A DNA stretch of 64,000 nucleotides from Enoplolaimus lenunculus (GCA_030248215.1 JASANG010002067.1:310001-374000), one strand, 5' to 3'. Positions 23,760-37,600 are shown, counted from the first letter of the stretch. Notes: generated by a model not told the origin, from the letters alone. Translations and numbers: made by a program.

Positions 23760-25540
23760 AGTAAACGCTTAACGGTGTACGATATACGGTAGAAGTCGTG
23801 GCAAAGCCACCGATAGCTGGTGTACTTAGATGACGACGTTAAGGTGACGACGACGCAGCAGTTAATTGTGCTAGTGGGACTGCAGCGAAACAATAGTCGG
23901 TTTCCGTCGGAAAGGACGATGATTTAAAAGCGGAGGTTAAAGCTCCCAAATACGAGAGGTTGGCTGAGTTGATAAAACGAATGAGTCAAATGTTACCACA
24001 ACGAATACAACAATGGAGTCTGATATTATCGGCTAGGTAGTGCAATATTGCCGTCGTCTCATGAATTATAACGTAGGGATGCCGTATCGACGGGTCCACC
24101 AGCGAAAGTGACGATGTCGACATCAAAGACGTGGTTGCGCTTAAGTTGTTGTTAGAAGACGCAAAGATCAAATTATGCTCAAGCGTGTGATGTATCGATG
24201 GCAAAAGATCCACGCCAAATTACAGTTACATTAACAGGCGCGTCGATTTTGACCGCAGCGCCGTCGTGGGAAAAATCGGTACCTTTGGGCGCAAAGTGTC
24301 CGCCTGTCTTGATAACGGCGGAGGCGTTGAAGCTAGCGTTAAGATAAACGGAGAAGCGCAAGGTAGAAAAGTTCAAACATAGTATGGCGCAACAGGCATC
24401 TGTGGTGCAGCAGCCTCCGTTATCTCTATTATCGGAAGGAAGTAGTCTCGGAGAAATTGGCACAGATAAAGGAACAGATGCGTGCGATGGAGAAACGGCA
24501 ACAAAGAATAACCGATGGTTATGTGGAAATATGAGAAGATCTGATTCGTATTACGTCGGTGGTACTGGATTTGTCGCAGGAATCGTCTGAGAAAATCGCA
24601 ATTGTTGACCAAGGTGTAGAAGTAGAAACCATCGAAGCAACGGACGCGCAAAAGGCGGAAGGTACTATGACGATCTGCTTCCAAGTCACGGCGGCGAACG
24701 CCACGTCGAATTGTCGGTGCCAGAAGGGAGTGACAGCCAAGCAAGGAAGCGGCGACGTATCGATTCGCTTGCTAGATGTCAAAGTAAATCGAGAAATCCG
24801 ATGTCAGGACGGAATCGCAAGCAGGACTGGGTGGTCTCGGTTAAAAACCTAAACCAGACAGAGACCTGAAAACCGAGACATGCCAAGAAAAGTCTCGGTA
24901 TCGGTTAATTTTTGGTCACCGAAAAAATTAAAATTTTTAAGATAAACTACATCTAATGCTTTTTTCCGCACTGTCACGCGAAGACGAGTGTACCGCAGAA
25001 GCCGGACGCGTTGGAGTACGGACGAGAGATAAATCTGTTCGACAATTCGGGCAATTGGCAGTTCGAAGTAAATCGGGAACGGAATCGCGTGCGTTTTCGT
25101 GACCAAAGGGTGCATATGATGAACTAGCTTCGAAATGAACCGGATGGATACAAGCTGCAAGAACGAGAAGAAACTATTGCGGACCGTGGAAGCTTTTGGC
25201 ACTGTGATACTCGTCCGGAGCGCAAAGCTATCGAAAGGTTGCAAGTAAAGTATGCGGAAGACGTTGAAGAAATGGATAGAGGGCGGAAGGCCCATGATCC
25301 GGAAAATTCGAGGAGAAGAGTCGGCTGAGCAAGAAGGCGGAAGCGCCATCTTCAATCGGAGGACAAGGATGTATCGCGACGAGAAGAAACAAGACGTCAT
25401 GATGTTGATGTCGAAGGGAACGTTTACCGTGAGGGTACAAGCGTCGCTAGCACGTGTAGCATGACACAGAAGGAAGTACGCGAATGTTATCAGGTACGCG
25501 ATGCAACTCCACATCAACGACGACCAGAAAAGCGATATGT
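23760..25540 (+). other. decayed coding-like region, family not recognised
   Basis: The stretch is purine- and GC-rich compared with its AT-rich surroundings. It contains protein-like segments on the plus strand, for example a coiled-coil-like run (KLAQIKEQMRAMEKRQQ) near 24455-24515. It looks like an old inserted element with several breaks. I cannot name its family, and a retroelement or virus-like origin is possible but not shown. A short direct repeat (AATTTTTGGTCA..CCGAAAAAA) occurs inside it near 24907 and beyond it near 26117. The long minus-strand frame 24849-25517 is a shadow of this region. Confidence 0.4.
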
Positions 25541-25744
25541 GTCAGTCTAGGTAGGAACCAAGGGACATCAGACCTTTTAACTAAGCAGCTGGAAAAGCGG
25601 GCTAGAGCGGGGATCGAACTCTCAGCCTATGGATCCTTAAGCGAGCACTCTACCACTGCGCTACGTAGCCCGCCTGTCCAACTGCATTTTTCGTCGACTA
25701 TATTTGTCGACCGTATGCTGCCAGCTAGCATACATACAGTGCAC
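25541..25744 (-). mobile_element. tRNA-like SINE, family B, copy 1
   Basis: The tRNA-like head at 25673-25597 has a perfect 7 bp acceptor stem (GCGGGCT/AGCCCGC), an A box (TAGCGCAGTGG) and a B box (AGTTCGATCCC), but no proper anticodon stem. It is therefore not a functional tRNA. About 70 bp of unique flank on each side is shared with copy 2. Confidence 0.7.
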
Positions 25745-25901
25745 TGCAGTATATTGCATGTGCACATAACGGACAAGCATGTCTCATGCTTACATGCCCT
25801 TATTTTCAACAAGGTCGTCCCTTGACCGTCCATCCTATTTTCGACTGGATAGCGTGCTCATAGCGCGGCAACTTGCCATTGCGCTCACTGCGTAGCCCCC
25901 A

Positions 25902-26105
25902 TGTCAGTCAAGGTAGGAACCGGGACATCAGACCTTTTTACTAAGCAGCTGGAAAAGCGGGCTAACGCAGGGATCGAACTCCCAGCCTATGGATCCTTAA
26001 GCGAACACTCTACCACTGCGCCACGTAGCCCGCCTGTCCAACTGCATTTTTCGTCGACTATATTTGTCGACCGTATGCTGCCAGCTAACATACATACAGT
26101 GCACT
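25902..26105 (-). mobile_element. tRNA-like SINE, family B, copy 2
   Basis: It is collinear with copy 1 across about 204 bp, head at 26033-25957. Because the flanks match as well as the head, a segmental duplication 361 bp apart is as likely as two insertions. Confidence 0.7.
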
Positions 26106-26956
26106 TCTCGGGCCTGGTCAATTTTTGGTCATCACCGAAAAAAATTAAAATTTTCAAAATAAATTATTTCTGCCGAACAGGAATTTGAAATAATTTCATC
26201 ACCGAATTACTGTTGGACTTTTCAGAAAACGTTACCAAAAATGGCTTAACAAATTTTGAGCTATTTCACAATCAAGTTTTGCGAAAACACTCAAAGACAA
26301 TTTTTCGAATATTTAAATCTTTATGAATAATTTGACACAAAACCGTAAAAGTTCCGATTCGTGAAATGGGAATTGCAAAATTTGTGACAATACGGTAAAT
26401 TTGTTTTAAATTTTGGAGAATTTTTATGCGACTGACAACCGTATTCGATATCTTGCCATTTCACACTGCCGAATTTTCACGTTATCATGCCTTATAAAAA
26501 CCTCAACTGTACACTCATGTATCTTTGGTCTATGTTTTACTGCTGCTGCATATGAAGGCAATATATATACATCAGCGTTGTAACCGATGTGCAGTATTAG
26601 CATAAGGTATTATTTTGCCTCCATGCATGCCATGTTAAATACAATAGCTATGTATTAAATTCACTCTTTAGATCTCAACCTGTTGGTGGACGGATGAAAG
26701 AGAAAAAATCAGAATAGAAATTAATAAATTGGCACAATCTCAATACTAGGTTTTCCTAAAAAACAGGAGCGGTTTGATTCGAGATAAAAAGATATACGCA
26801 TCTATAGCCCATACTCAGATTGGTGTTATTTCAAAGAAAATTGTTATCACAAAATAATGGGTCATCCAGCTAAAATATAATGACCGCTAATGTAAAAACT
26901 TGTCCCACCTCCCGGTAGAGATCTGTGTACAAATCGGAGCAGCAACTAGCTTATAG

Positions 26957-27112
26957 GTAACACCATGTGACAAGTTGGGTAGGCTAGGCTACGGCAGTTT
27001 TTAGTTGTGAGTTCTCAGCAGCTGAAAGTAAGAGACGCTTCCCGGAGCTTTCGCACTCGGTCGACAGATTATTAGTCCTGTGCGCTATCCACTGAGCCAC
27101 GCCGCCTCACAC
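26957..27112 (-). mobile_element. tRNA-derived SINE, family A, copy 2
   Basis: On the minus strand the head has an A box (TGGCTCAGTGGATAGCGC). The body has TTTCAGCTGCTGAGAACT and GCCTAGCCTACCCAACTTG, matching the copy at 23509-23665. The tail runs into CACATGGTGTTACC. Confidence 0.72.
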
Positions 27113-27730
27113 TCAACTGTTGAGTTTTCTATTTTATTTTTTATAAGAACCTCAACATTATACACTTGTATCTTGGTTCTTTCATGCTTTACTGCTGCTG
27201 CATATGAAGGCGCTACATATACAGCGGTGTTTTTACCGATGTACAGAATCAGCAGGAGTTTTTTATATGACTCCGTACATCCGCATGTCACAATCTATGA
27301 AAACACTTAGCTACTGTATTTAGTTTGCGTGTTTGCAGGGATACCAGCGAAGGTTCCTAGCGTTCAATTGTCCGTTTTTTGTTAGACCCACCCAAACTTG
27401 AATTTTCCCTCGTGTTCAGGAGCGCCAGTCTTAATCTTATGTAGGTTTCAATTCTCTGCAAATTGGTTTTTACTCATTTACTTTGAAACAAACACATGTG
27501 CGCATGGGCTTATAATGCACTGCACTTTGAGTTCTGATTGCTCACAGCGTAGATGTTAACTTATATGGTCATAGGAAAGAAAAGTTTAGAGAATTTGTCT
27601 GTGTGGTGAAGTGGTAAGCATATTTAGAGGGAGGCCTTACTAGGATAAGCAATTTACGGCTGGTGTATGCTTGTTTAAAGCTGCTTATATCAAATATAAC
27701 AACATTATTAGCAGATTCTGTATTACTGGA

Positions 27731-30622
27731 ATGGCAGATAGCATATTGGAGGTAAGTTTTTTATGCATACCTCCGTTATTTGGTAAAATATAAATTTAAA
27801 TTCCAAACTTATCAAATTATTCTATAATAAAAACTGTTTCTGGGAAGTTGAATGTCTTCTCATTTGAGTAGTACGTATATATTTTTAATATTGACTTTAG
27901 TCAGCTTGGAATATAATATATTCTATGTTTTAGGAATGTACTGATTAATCGGCATCGGTAAAGTGCACTTTTCGTGAGTATCGGCACGGCTAAAAAATTG
28001 CCGATTCTTTGCTGATACTTTTTGCACATAACAGTCAGTTGGAATGCTATCAATGTCATTTCTTCGCGAATATTATTGTTTCTGATCAGGGAAACTGTTA
28101 TCTCGCGTTTATGGTTGAAAATAATTTGGATATGAGCCGTTTTCATAAATTATATATAATTGTTTATGGATAGGGTGTAAATCTTCGCATAATGATGTTA
28201 TGTAGTATCTTATATATCTGTTTATTAAGCATGGTGTAATAAAGTTGGGATTGGCGTTGGCATCGGTTCGGCAATCGGCATCGGCAAAGTTTCACAATAA
28301 GATCGGCATCTGCAAAAATTTGAACATAGATCGACGACCCATCCCTGCTATCTTTTAATTTTAATCCGCTTGTAGTTTACGGCTGCAAATATTGAATTTG
28401 TAGACTCATTTTGTTTAAGACGAAGTTAGATCTTGAAGATTTAAGAAGGCTGCATTCTGCCGCAACCAGGCCTCATGTAAAAGCAGTCATCGTTTCTGAA
28501 ATTCAACGTTTAGAAACTGTTTTGGCAAAATTAGAAGGAGAGCGCGTATTGCATGCATCGTCTGGGGCAATTTCAAGCTCCACTGGCCCAGTACCTGTGA
28601 ACAAAATTGCTACCTATGGTATGTTTTTTGATGATTGATGTGGAATGAGCTATGTTAGTGGAATGAGCAATGTTAACTTACACGAACAGGTATTAACATT
28701 GGTTTCTATGAAAATCAACTGGCAGATTGGTTTCTCGCTAATATATACGTAATCTGAAAGCCAAAAATCTTTATAATGAAAGCAACGCTAACAGCGTGAA
28801 AATGCACAAAGCCGACGAACTGTAATGCTTTGCTTTCTTTCAGCTTGGGATCAGTCAGAGAAGTTCATTAAAATTTACGTAACACTTCCGGGTGCGCAAA
28901 AGGCTTCGAACGAACAAATGCGTTGTGAATTTAATACAAGGTATGGACTTGGCTACAAGCGGTTTTCCGGTTGCGGCCGGCCGATTTTAATTGCTGAAAT
29001 GTATAACATAACTATTGTGCAATTATTTATAACTAAAACCCATAGTATTTGGCTACGAACTTTGTTTGAAATAAGTATATATAAGTACTTCAAGAAGTCC
29101 AGTTATTACTAAGACCCTTGTAAACAGAAATTATAACGTATTGGAAGTTGTACCAATGTAGCGCAATTAAATTTAACTTTTTGGATTAAATGTGCATTTG
29201 AACATCCGGCTCCGCCAACTGCCGAAGCCCGGTGTTAAACTATCTGGCTTCGGTATGTTTGGCCATCCAGTTTAACCGTTTTACGAACCATCCAATCACT
29301 TTTCTGTTGTGTTTTTCAGCTGATTTGAAAGTTAGAACTTCATATTGAATACAGAATATCAATCGATTCATAATATTTGCGAATGAATCATCTTCCGAAA
29401 ACTTTTTTCTTTGTTAGTCAAATAATGTCTTCAGTGCTACCTTTGCTTTAAACTCCTATCTGCCGTACTTACACTTTCGGCCCGGAATGTGTTTGAGGTT
29501 GTCTTTGTTACGTATTACACGGTTATTGTTATTAGAAGTGTTGATTTCACCCTTAAAAATGTTGCTGGGAAGAATCACGAATTTGCAATTACTGGTCTTC
29601 TAACTGCAATCGACCCATCAGGGTCATATTTTAAGGTAAGTATTTGGTGCTGGATTTTATTAATTTGTGCAAAATGAATGTGTTGTTTTAAAAGAAAAAC
29701 ACAAGAGTTGCGCAAGCTTTGTACATTTTGCAATCTACAATTGCTAGTGGTACTTGAGTAATCGTGTTAGTTTTCTGCTATTTGTTCACGTGAGGGCTAT
29801 ACTTCTTCGCGACGGAGTTTTGAAAGCTTTGATCACAGTTCAATTTTATGGAATATTCTGTTTCTTTCTTGCATTACATTGAAGTAATATATTTTCAGTT
29901 GTTTTCAGTTCAAGCAAGACATTGTTTTACTGATGTTGAAGAAAGAAAATCCGAACAAAAAATGGGAATTTGTGACGGAACAAGAATACATTCAAAAAAA
30001 TAAACATAAGTTAGTTCAGACCTGGCCGTTTTTGCTTTATTCAGAAACTTAACATTGGCGTATTTAAGCAGTATTATAGTCTTGATTAGTATGAGTTGCG
30101 GATCTTCGAAAAATTGGTAGCCAGTATGTGACGCATTTGATTACAAAACTGAGTTCTTGCGCTTTTCACATCCCTGTACGCAAATTATTGTAGAACGTGC
30201 AGATGTAGATGAAGTTTATACTCAAAAGCATTTTGCAATGTGATATCATAGCATCGCTGTTGTCTAAGTGGATGAAAAATTTGATTATTAATTTGCAAGT
30301 TGTTATTTTTGATTAAAGTAAACGTTTATCAATAAGTACGCAAAAAAATTTCAGTGAAAACACTCGCAATACCCAGACCGGGATGAAATTCTATTTTTAT
30401 ACAAAACTTTATAGGCCGAAATATGATACCCCGGACAAAGATGCTGATCCATCGGCTTCTTTAATGAATATGATGAAGCAAATGTACGACGAAGGCGATG
30501 ACGATATGAAAAGAACGATAAAAAAGGCGTGGTATGAATCGCAGTCAAAGAAAACTCCGGGGCTCGACAACACACCTGGTTTAGGAGCCACTCCAGATTT
30601 TGATAGTATGGATGACTTATAA
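27731..30622 (+). CDS. CACYBP: calcyclin-binding protein / Siah-interacting protein
   Basis: Six exons: 27731-27751, 28420-28618, 28844-28940, 29536-29635, 29909-30009 and 30415-30622. Every junction phase fits, giving 241 residues (human 228). The start is ATGGCAGATAGC, with donor GTAAGT after codon 7. Residues 8-60 form the N-terminal helical domain ([19 protein letters not shown]). Residues 73-165 are the CS domain ([19 protein letters not shown], then [15 protein letters not shown]). From about 173 the SGS region reads [17 protein letters not shown] and [19 protein letters not shown], very close to vertebrate CACYBP. The family bridges Siah-1 and Skp1 in ubiquitin ligases acting on beta-catenin and binds S100 proteins; this is family knowledge. 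The Asp-rich tail after KTPGLD is longer than in human. Confidence 0.95.
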
Positions 30623-31494
30623 TTATGCTTGCTCATGTTCGTATGGTTTCTTTCTGTTACGTTATATTTGTGCAGAACTGTTCTTTCAGTTCGATGCAGC
30701 TTATCCACTACTGTTTTCTAAATTTTCCTCGGTAGTTTAGCTTGGTTTTCTAATACTCTGACTTCGTTTAATCAGCAAAATTTGCATTGTAAAAAATCTG
30801 TATCTCGAAACCTGGAAAACTGTGAACGCAGAGGTTAAGAAATATGAGATCCTATGTTTGTTGGGTTACAAATACGCATGACTGCTAATTTTTAGTAAAC
30901 TTCGGTGGGTTTATATTTACAGAGCGATTTGCATTGTGTACATCAACCGCTAGGGTAAACTTTGGGGTGATTTTGAACGATTTATTGTTACGGTTGAACA
31001 CAAATGAAACCTTGAGTTTCAAATTTATTATGTTCAGCTATAGTTTAATGTTCTGATTTTTTCTCACTTTCGCATTTAGGGTTATGCTGTACCTTACTGA
31101 AGAGGGGCGAGACGGTTAAATTCTCTTATAGCAAATTATAGATACAATGAATTTTGAATCGTGACAAAATTTTTTCAATATTTGAAATGAGAAATCTTGT
31201 ACTGAATGGAAGTTGTGCGGCAATATAGAATGAAAAGAAAACAATAGGTTTCAGGGTTCACTTGCGTAAAAGACCTCCTCCAATAAAACGGCAGGAAACA
31301 AGGTGTCTAAGTGAACGTGCCGTACCTAGCGTGTGAGTGGCTCCCGTCAATGTGAAGGGTTCTTAAAGTTAGAATGCCGTTAAGTATTTTTAAGACTGTA
31401 ATTTTCCGCTCTACTCGGCCAGATCCTAAAGAGCGGTGTGGCAGGCAGTAATAGTGCCCTAACCAGGGTCTAACGGATATCCCGAAGTTAATTA

Positions 31495-31690
31495 TAAATC
31501 ACTTATATAACTCGCAATTTTTCTTTACAGATATGCTACAATTGATTAAAATGAAATAAAAATCACGAAATTCGTCCAGTCTAAAAATTTCGTTGCATCC
31601 GCCATTTTATTTTTCTGCGCGCCTCAATTGGGTTACGCAGAAAAAACATTTCTGAAACTTTTGGGCTTCAATATCAGTTTTCGGTTATCT
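31495..31690 (+). repeat. dispersed repeat (CTCACAATTT family), copy 2
   Basis: It contains an ATTTTTCTTTACAGATATG-like start, AAAATCACGAAATTCGTCC and GCATCCGCCATTTT, in the order of the copies at 16290 and 33095. Confidence 0.55.
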
Positions 31691-32594
31691 TGATGGCTAT
31701 CCGTTTCCGTTATTTTTACTACCTGTTTACACCCTGAACCTAACTATGCATATTGCATAGAGGATAGAGATATGTGTTATACGTGGTTCCCTATTGTCCG
31801 GGGCACAATTGGTCGACCCATACTCTACAAAAATTGATTTGATTTGAAATTTTTAACTCAAAAGTATGCCGAAACTTCTTAGACTGTTTAAATTTATAAA
31901 ATTTTTATTGTTCATCAAAGTTTTAGGCCCGTCTTTTGCAAACTCTCGCGTGGCAGAGTTGCGCGGGCGCAGCACCCCATTTCTAATCCTGAGTACATGC
32001 GAGTATTGAAACGTTACGTATAGTAAACATGGATTGGGTGAATCGTCCTCCTCATGAGAATCAGCTGAGGGAAAGCTGGCGAGCGAAACAACCTATATAA
32101 ACCAGAGGAAAGGTATGCAGACAAACTAAATAAATTTTGATGCAGAAAATCCTTAAATACTTAGTATACGTTCCATGAGGTCCGTTTGGGCGTGACTTCT
32201 CTCCATTTAAGGTGTATGGGAGCGCTAACCACTGCACTACCGACTGGTCTCATTTTGAGTATGGCCAATTTCACCCCAAAAGCAGTCCAATTGTCCCGGG
32301 CCAGCAATGTATCAGGAGTACACACAACAAATTGTGACAGTTGGGACAGCGGGAAGGTTAGGGCAGTTGGGACAGCGGGACGTATGAGACAGCTGGGAAC
32401 ACAACAAGGAAAAGCTCCTCCACGTAGAATTTTTTTAATTGGAATCTCAGGGGCTACCCCCTGAACCCCCCGCATGTTCAAGGGACCCTAAACAGAATGG
32501 GGCTGTTGCCCACAAACCCACCACACTAATCAATTCATTATTTTAACACCTATCCTGCTCAGACTACAGAGTCCTTTGAAATTGGTAGGGAACA

Positions 32595-32880
32595 ACCGGA
32601 GGTCTGCCTCCTGCTCCGGCAGAAAATCGGCCTCCGGCTCCAGTAGAATTTTTGCCGGAGGTTCCTTCAATTTCGGTAGTAAAATTTTTGCAGAATTATA
32701 TCTGTTTAATGTGTTTCGCTTTACTTTTGTCATAATTTTGAGGAAAGAATTTCTGAAATTTCCCGAAAATTAACGTAAAACCAAACAACTTAACAACATA
32801 TTGCAGATATTGGCTAAAATTAACTAATTAACTATCATTTTTACTACATAATTTCGCCTCACCTCCGGCTCCGGTATTTC
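32595..32880 (+). repeat. dispersed CTCCGGC-rich repeat, copy 2
   Basis: It is collinear with 13528-13866: CGGAGGTCTGCCTCC, CTCCGGCAGAAAATCGGCC, then an AT-rich core with AGATATTGGCTAAAATTAA and the closing CACCTCCGGCTCCGG. Confidence 0.75.
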
Positions 32881-33094
32881 TCACCTCTGGTTGCACCCTG
32901 GAAATTGGGGTCAGGGAATGCTGCAACCCCCCATAGAAAAGAAAAAAGTGTCCCTTCTACGCCACATACTAAGTATACATACATATATGTCAGGGAGTAA
33001 CCGGACATCCGTTTCGGGTAAAAATCTGTATCCGTTTCCGTTATAGAAATAACGGAAATTTAGTTATTTTTCGTTCAAAACTAGTTTTTAGGTC

Positions 33095-33315
33095 GCGTAT
33101 ATATCTCACAATTTGTCATTCCAGACATGCGGCAACTGTTCAAATTGAATAAAAAAGTACAAAATTCATCCAAAATCTCAAAAATTGCGGGTGCGTCCGC
33201 CATTTTTTCTTCAAAATTTAAAAAGCCAGGTGGATTGCACTTCTCAGTTGTGTCGGCAGAAAAATATAACATGTTTGAAACTTTCATGCTTCACTATTCG
33301 TTTTCCGTTTCGTTA
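33095..33315 (+). repeat. dispersed repeat (CTCACAATTT family), copy 3
   Basis: The longest copy of the family. It has ATCTCACAATTTGTCATTCC, GGGTGCGTCCGCCATTTTTT and TTTGAAACTTTCATGCTTC. The open frames on both strands here belong to the repeat. Confidence 0.6.
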
Positions 33316-33324
33316 TTTTGATCA

Positions 33325-33371
<47 letters not shown>

Positions 33372-33415
33372 ATCCTATATATATTTATATATTTATATAT
33401 AATATATATTTGTAT
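33325..33415. repeat. (AT)n microsatellite
   Basis: A simple TA run of about 40 bp at 33328-33368 is followed by degenerate TATATATTTATA sequence. Confidence 0.9.
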
Positions 33416-34191
33416 ATTACATATTTGGCTGTGCAGTGCACTCCTGGCATATTGCTGTCCCGGAACGATGGGCTAACTCGCGTTTGTCTATAAACAGGCA
33501 TTATGTATGTTTAAACAGTTTGCATGCACTGATTTGCTCATAGTGTGTTAAGTTAATTGAAATTACTTTTTTTGTGACACGATTTCGTTTTTATTCCTCA
33601 ATCTGCCTCTGAAGCAAAACAAAAATGCATAATTTTACCGTATAAGGCATCTCTGTTAGTTATTGGTTTTGCATGGACACTTTAACCTAGTGATATCTAA
33701 TACATTGAAAGTTAATCGTGTGATATGAACATACTAACAGGATTATATGAACACTCTCGGTTTATATGGACTCAGTGCGTTTATGGAGTTTAAATTGTGC
33801 TACAAGTTTTGGCTCATTGCACATGTCACAAAATCAGTTTAAACAAATGGACAAATATAGCACGGTTCCCCCCGCAAAACTCGTGCTCTAAATTTGGCAC
33901 TCCATACACTGTAACCTCTCTACCAGCGATCAATCTTTATTGTAGCTACACCATAGGGAGGGACCACAGACAGCTTATCCGGCTGTATTTACCGGGAGAT
34001 TGGATTTTACGGGCGACGGAATTGAGTAATTAAGCGAAGATATTTGGAGATTCAAAAGCATACTTAGGCACAGATCATCTTAAGCGGCACGCAGGCTCAT
34101 AGTTGTGTATTGTAACATTTTTAGTGACTTATTTTTCTGCAAGTTCCGCGATACGTTTAGTCCTCGTTTTCGGCATCTTCAGAAACAAGTA

Positions 34192-34639
34192 CTGTAGTGA
34201 CCCGAATAAGAGGGGAGGACTGATATTTATTTGGCCTCTCCAAAGGGTACCCCTTGCTATTCGGTTACGGACTGTTATTTATTTTTAACCCGCCCTTCAC
34301 CGTCCTTCGTTACTGATGTATATTCGGTATTGCAACTATCCTTTGAATTAAACGTTTTTTGCGTTGCATCAAAAGCTTGAGCGATAATGCAAAGTTATAC
34401 TTTGGAATGTTATTTTCACAACTTAAAAGTACGCTTTAAATTTCGAACTCAACTTATTTGGTCCTGGAGTCATTTATGGGCCACAATTGAGGATAATTGT
34501 CATTTATGGACTCTAATTAGGGTTTAGGGACCCTATCCGCTTACGGACTCTCATTAGGGATACGGACTCCTATTGATCGGGACTCAAAATGGGGACCCCC
34601 TTCTTATTACCCCTCCCCCTCTTATTCGGGTCAATATAG
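34192..34639. mobile_element. MITE, CTGTAGTGACC family, copy 5 (reverse)
   Basis: The ends are TA|CTGTAGTGACCCG and CGGGTCAATATAG|TA, 448 bp. The interior is in the opposite orientation to copies 1-4: the GGCCTCTCC block comes first and the GGGACTCAAAATGGGG block last. Confidence 0.85.
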
Positions 34640-37600
34640 TATTGATTTATTCTGATGTTTCACATTTTATAATAAAAAAGGCGAACAATTTTTATGGTGC
34701 AATAATTGAGTAAAAGTTTAACCGTAAGACAAATTTTTAGGCCTATTAGGCTCAAGCGTAAGCCTAGACGTAGTTGTAGGCTTATTCTTACGCTGAATTT
34801 AGGCTTAAGAATATGCTTATGCGGGGTTCACGTTATAACTGGACAGTCTGAACCACATGTTGTCCCTGTTGCAACAGTGTGTAATATTTTGTATGCACGT
34901 TAATTGGCTACGAAATTCAAAAAATTTAAGTTGTCTCCTATTCTGATCTGACAATCACTGTGCCCAAATATCGGATGATATTCCAAATATTGCCTGGAAA
35001 TATCATATAACGGGTTTGAAAATGTCTGCACAGTTGATGTAAACTAGACTAAATGCCCTGTAGAATGCAATATGATACTAAAATTGGAATCATTGGCAAT
35101 TTTTTCCTCAAAATTGTAAAAAAGTTAAAATAAAATGCACCAAAGAAATAAATTTTTAGTAAACTATGGAAAATTTTACTACCGATATTTCCGGAACCTC
35201 CGGCAGAAACTCTGTCGGAGCCGAAGGTCGATTTTCTACCTGAGCCAAAGGTAGACCTCCAGATGTACCCTGGTGGGCACCGATATTATTGTCCTGCGTA
35301 ATATCATGTGATATTTGGTAAAATTTTAGTTTCTTTATTATATGATATTCGCATACATGTCTCGTGATTGGCTCTGTGGCATATGGCTGCTTGCATACGA
35401 TGATCACTTGAGATCAGCGTTTTGCAAGCCAATCTCACGTTACATGAAGAGATATTCAGATCGCATTTTAAGTTGGCGACGAATCAACATGGACAAAACG
35501 AACGTGTTTCGAGCTGCTCCAGTTACGTGAACACCGCATTACACTTACTGTTACGGCATTAACTGTACATTGGACCGCACAGTGAAGCTGTTTTTATTGC
35601 CAAATATAAAAATTCGTTCAGATTCAACTAACAAGTAAACGGAGATAAACCTTGGGTTCATTATTCAATAATATGAGTCCGTCCATATAACCTGAACACG
35701 CAGTCTATATGAACCGAGTACTGCGTTCATGCAAAACCGATCACGTTTTTGGCTATTTACGAGGAAGTAAAAAAATAAAATTCTGACGACGCAGAACAAT
35801 TCTCCTCATCGTCAGGAAAATGCCAAAATTTATATCAAAACCTCTTCTCTCGACCACCGTGCTTTAACTAATTTGTAAACAACCTTAATGTTTTACTGAA
35901 CACTGGAATGACGCCAATCATTAGTAAAACCACGCTGGAAAACTTATTAATTTTATAAACAACACGGTCAGTATATAGGGAATCGCTATAGCTTATATAC
36001 GCGTTCTTGTTTTGATACGCTTTGGCTTTTACTTGCCGGATATCCGGATATGAAAAAATATTCAATTCCCATCGCTAGTGTTTACGAGTTTTTATAGATC
36101 TGGAGTCCGATGTTTAATACGAAACTGCCTGTACAAGCCGTGATAAATGTGCCGGCGGATCCAGTAATCCCTACTTAATTGGTGCTTTAATTAAATTTGT
36201 ATGAATCGCGCAGAGATTTTATTAATTTTTACCAAAAAACTTTTCTCACGTTGTGCTATACCACCCCACCACTTCACGATCGGCCGTGATGATATCCAAG
36301 AGGTATTCAAATTCATACACTAACTGTAGCGAACTATTTTACGTATTTAAAAGTGAACTCTTGTTATCAGTCACTAGTACAAAATCAGATAGAGTTTAAA
36401 AATTTGTCACTGTTGCTATTCACAAAGTAGCTAAAGAATTGTAATAGTTCAAAAATCAAATGACCGAATTCAGTTCAACAGATTTGAATCTGAAGTGTTA
36501 ACACTTTCAACGTTGTTTGAGTTGAATGACACTATGCTCATATGTTGCGTTCTGACTTGTTAAAAGCAGTAATACGTGTAACAAGTTTCACTTTTTTGTG
36601 TTGCTGCAATTGAATTTTTCAGTTAAAGGGTACAGGCGTTTGATTTCCGTCAGACCCGACCCGTAATATTTAAGAAACGGTGGGTATCTGTTTCTTGCAA
36701 CTGTATAAAACGAAATACAGCATGCGTTTAATTGATTAAGATTTTGGATACATTTCATCATTGTTACATATCGAACAACTGCAATACATCTTTGATGAAA
36801 AATTAAGCGGTTTATACGCACAGTAGAGCTAATTTTGAGCATAAAATAACAAAATTCTCCGTATATTTAAAAACTTATACAGAAACTGACATTGATTTTC
36901 ACCGGAAGGTAACTTGATATCTGGTTGCACTCTGTTTATAGAGCTATCCGGGACAGAGATCTATAAACTGTTTTTCTGCTCTCAGCCAACACATCATGTT
37001 AACGAGATCTTCCAACTTACTACCGATACGCAGTTCTGTTCAAATTTCATATTCATTTTTACAGCACAGTTTCTTGTGAAACGCACCTAATTTAAGATAA
37101 AGGGCGCGTTTCCCAACCATTCACACAGCATGGCAAGAGAGATTTGTATTTAAAAACGATAGGACCAATAACGTGTTTGGAACAAATTTGATAAGTAGGT
37201 ATATCTATCTAAACTTGTAATTACACCACTAGATGTACTTAAAGATTCAGTTGAGATTGGATTTTGAAACTTGAAAGGGCTGATAGGTTTTATAGTAGTC
37301 AGCACAGAGAATCAAAAAATTTTAGTGTCCGTCACCTACTCGATCACAAGTATCTTGCGTATGCGTGAGAGGTTGAGTTGAAGTACGAACGTATAGCAAA
37401 AATAACGAGTTATTTAAATGTCATGTATTTATTGTACACAGGACGCTGAGAACAGAACCTACAATAATACAGTGAGACTTGAATTTCACTATTTATGCAG
37501 CTCTTTTGCTAGAAAAAATGAACATTATTCGTTGATTAGGCCTAAAAAGAGTCGAGAACATAAATTAATATGTGCATTTTAGCATATTTTATCATTTTTT

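Noticed and set aside
24849-25517. 222-residue minus-strand open frame
   Set aside because: It is a shadow opposite a purine-rich decayed coding-like region; it has no family motif and is hydrophobic by strand composition only.
25597-25673. Functional tRNA gene
   Set aside because: The acceptor stem and promoter boxes are good but there is no paired anticodon arm, and the T stem is mispaired.
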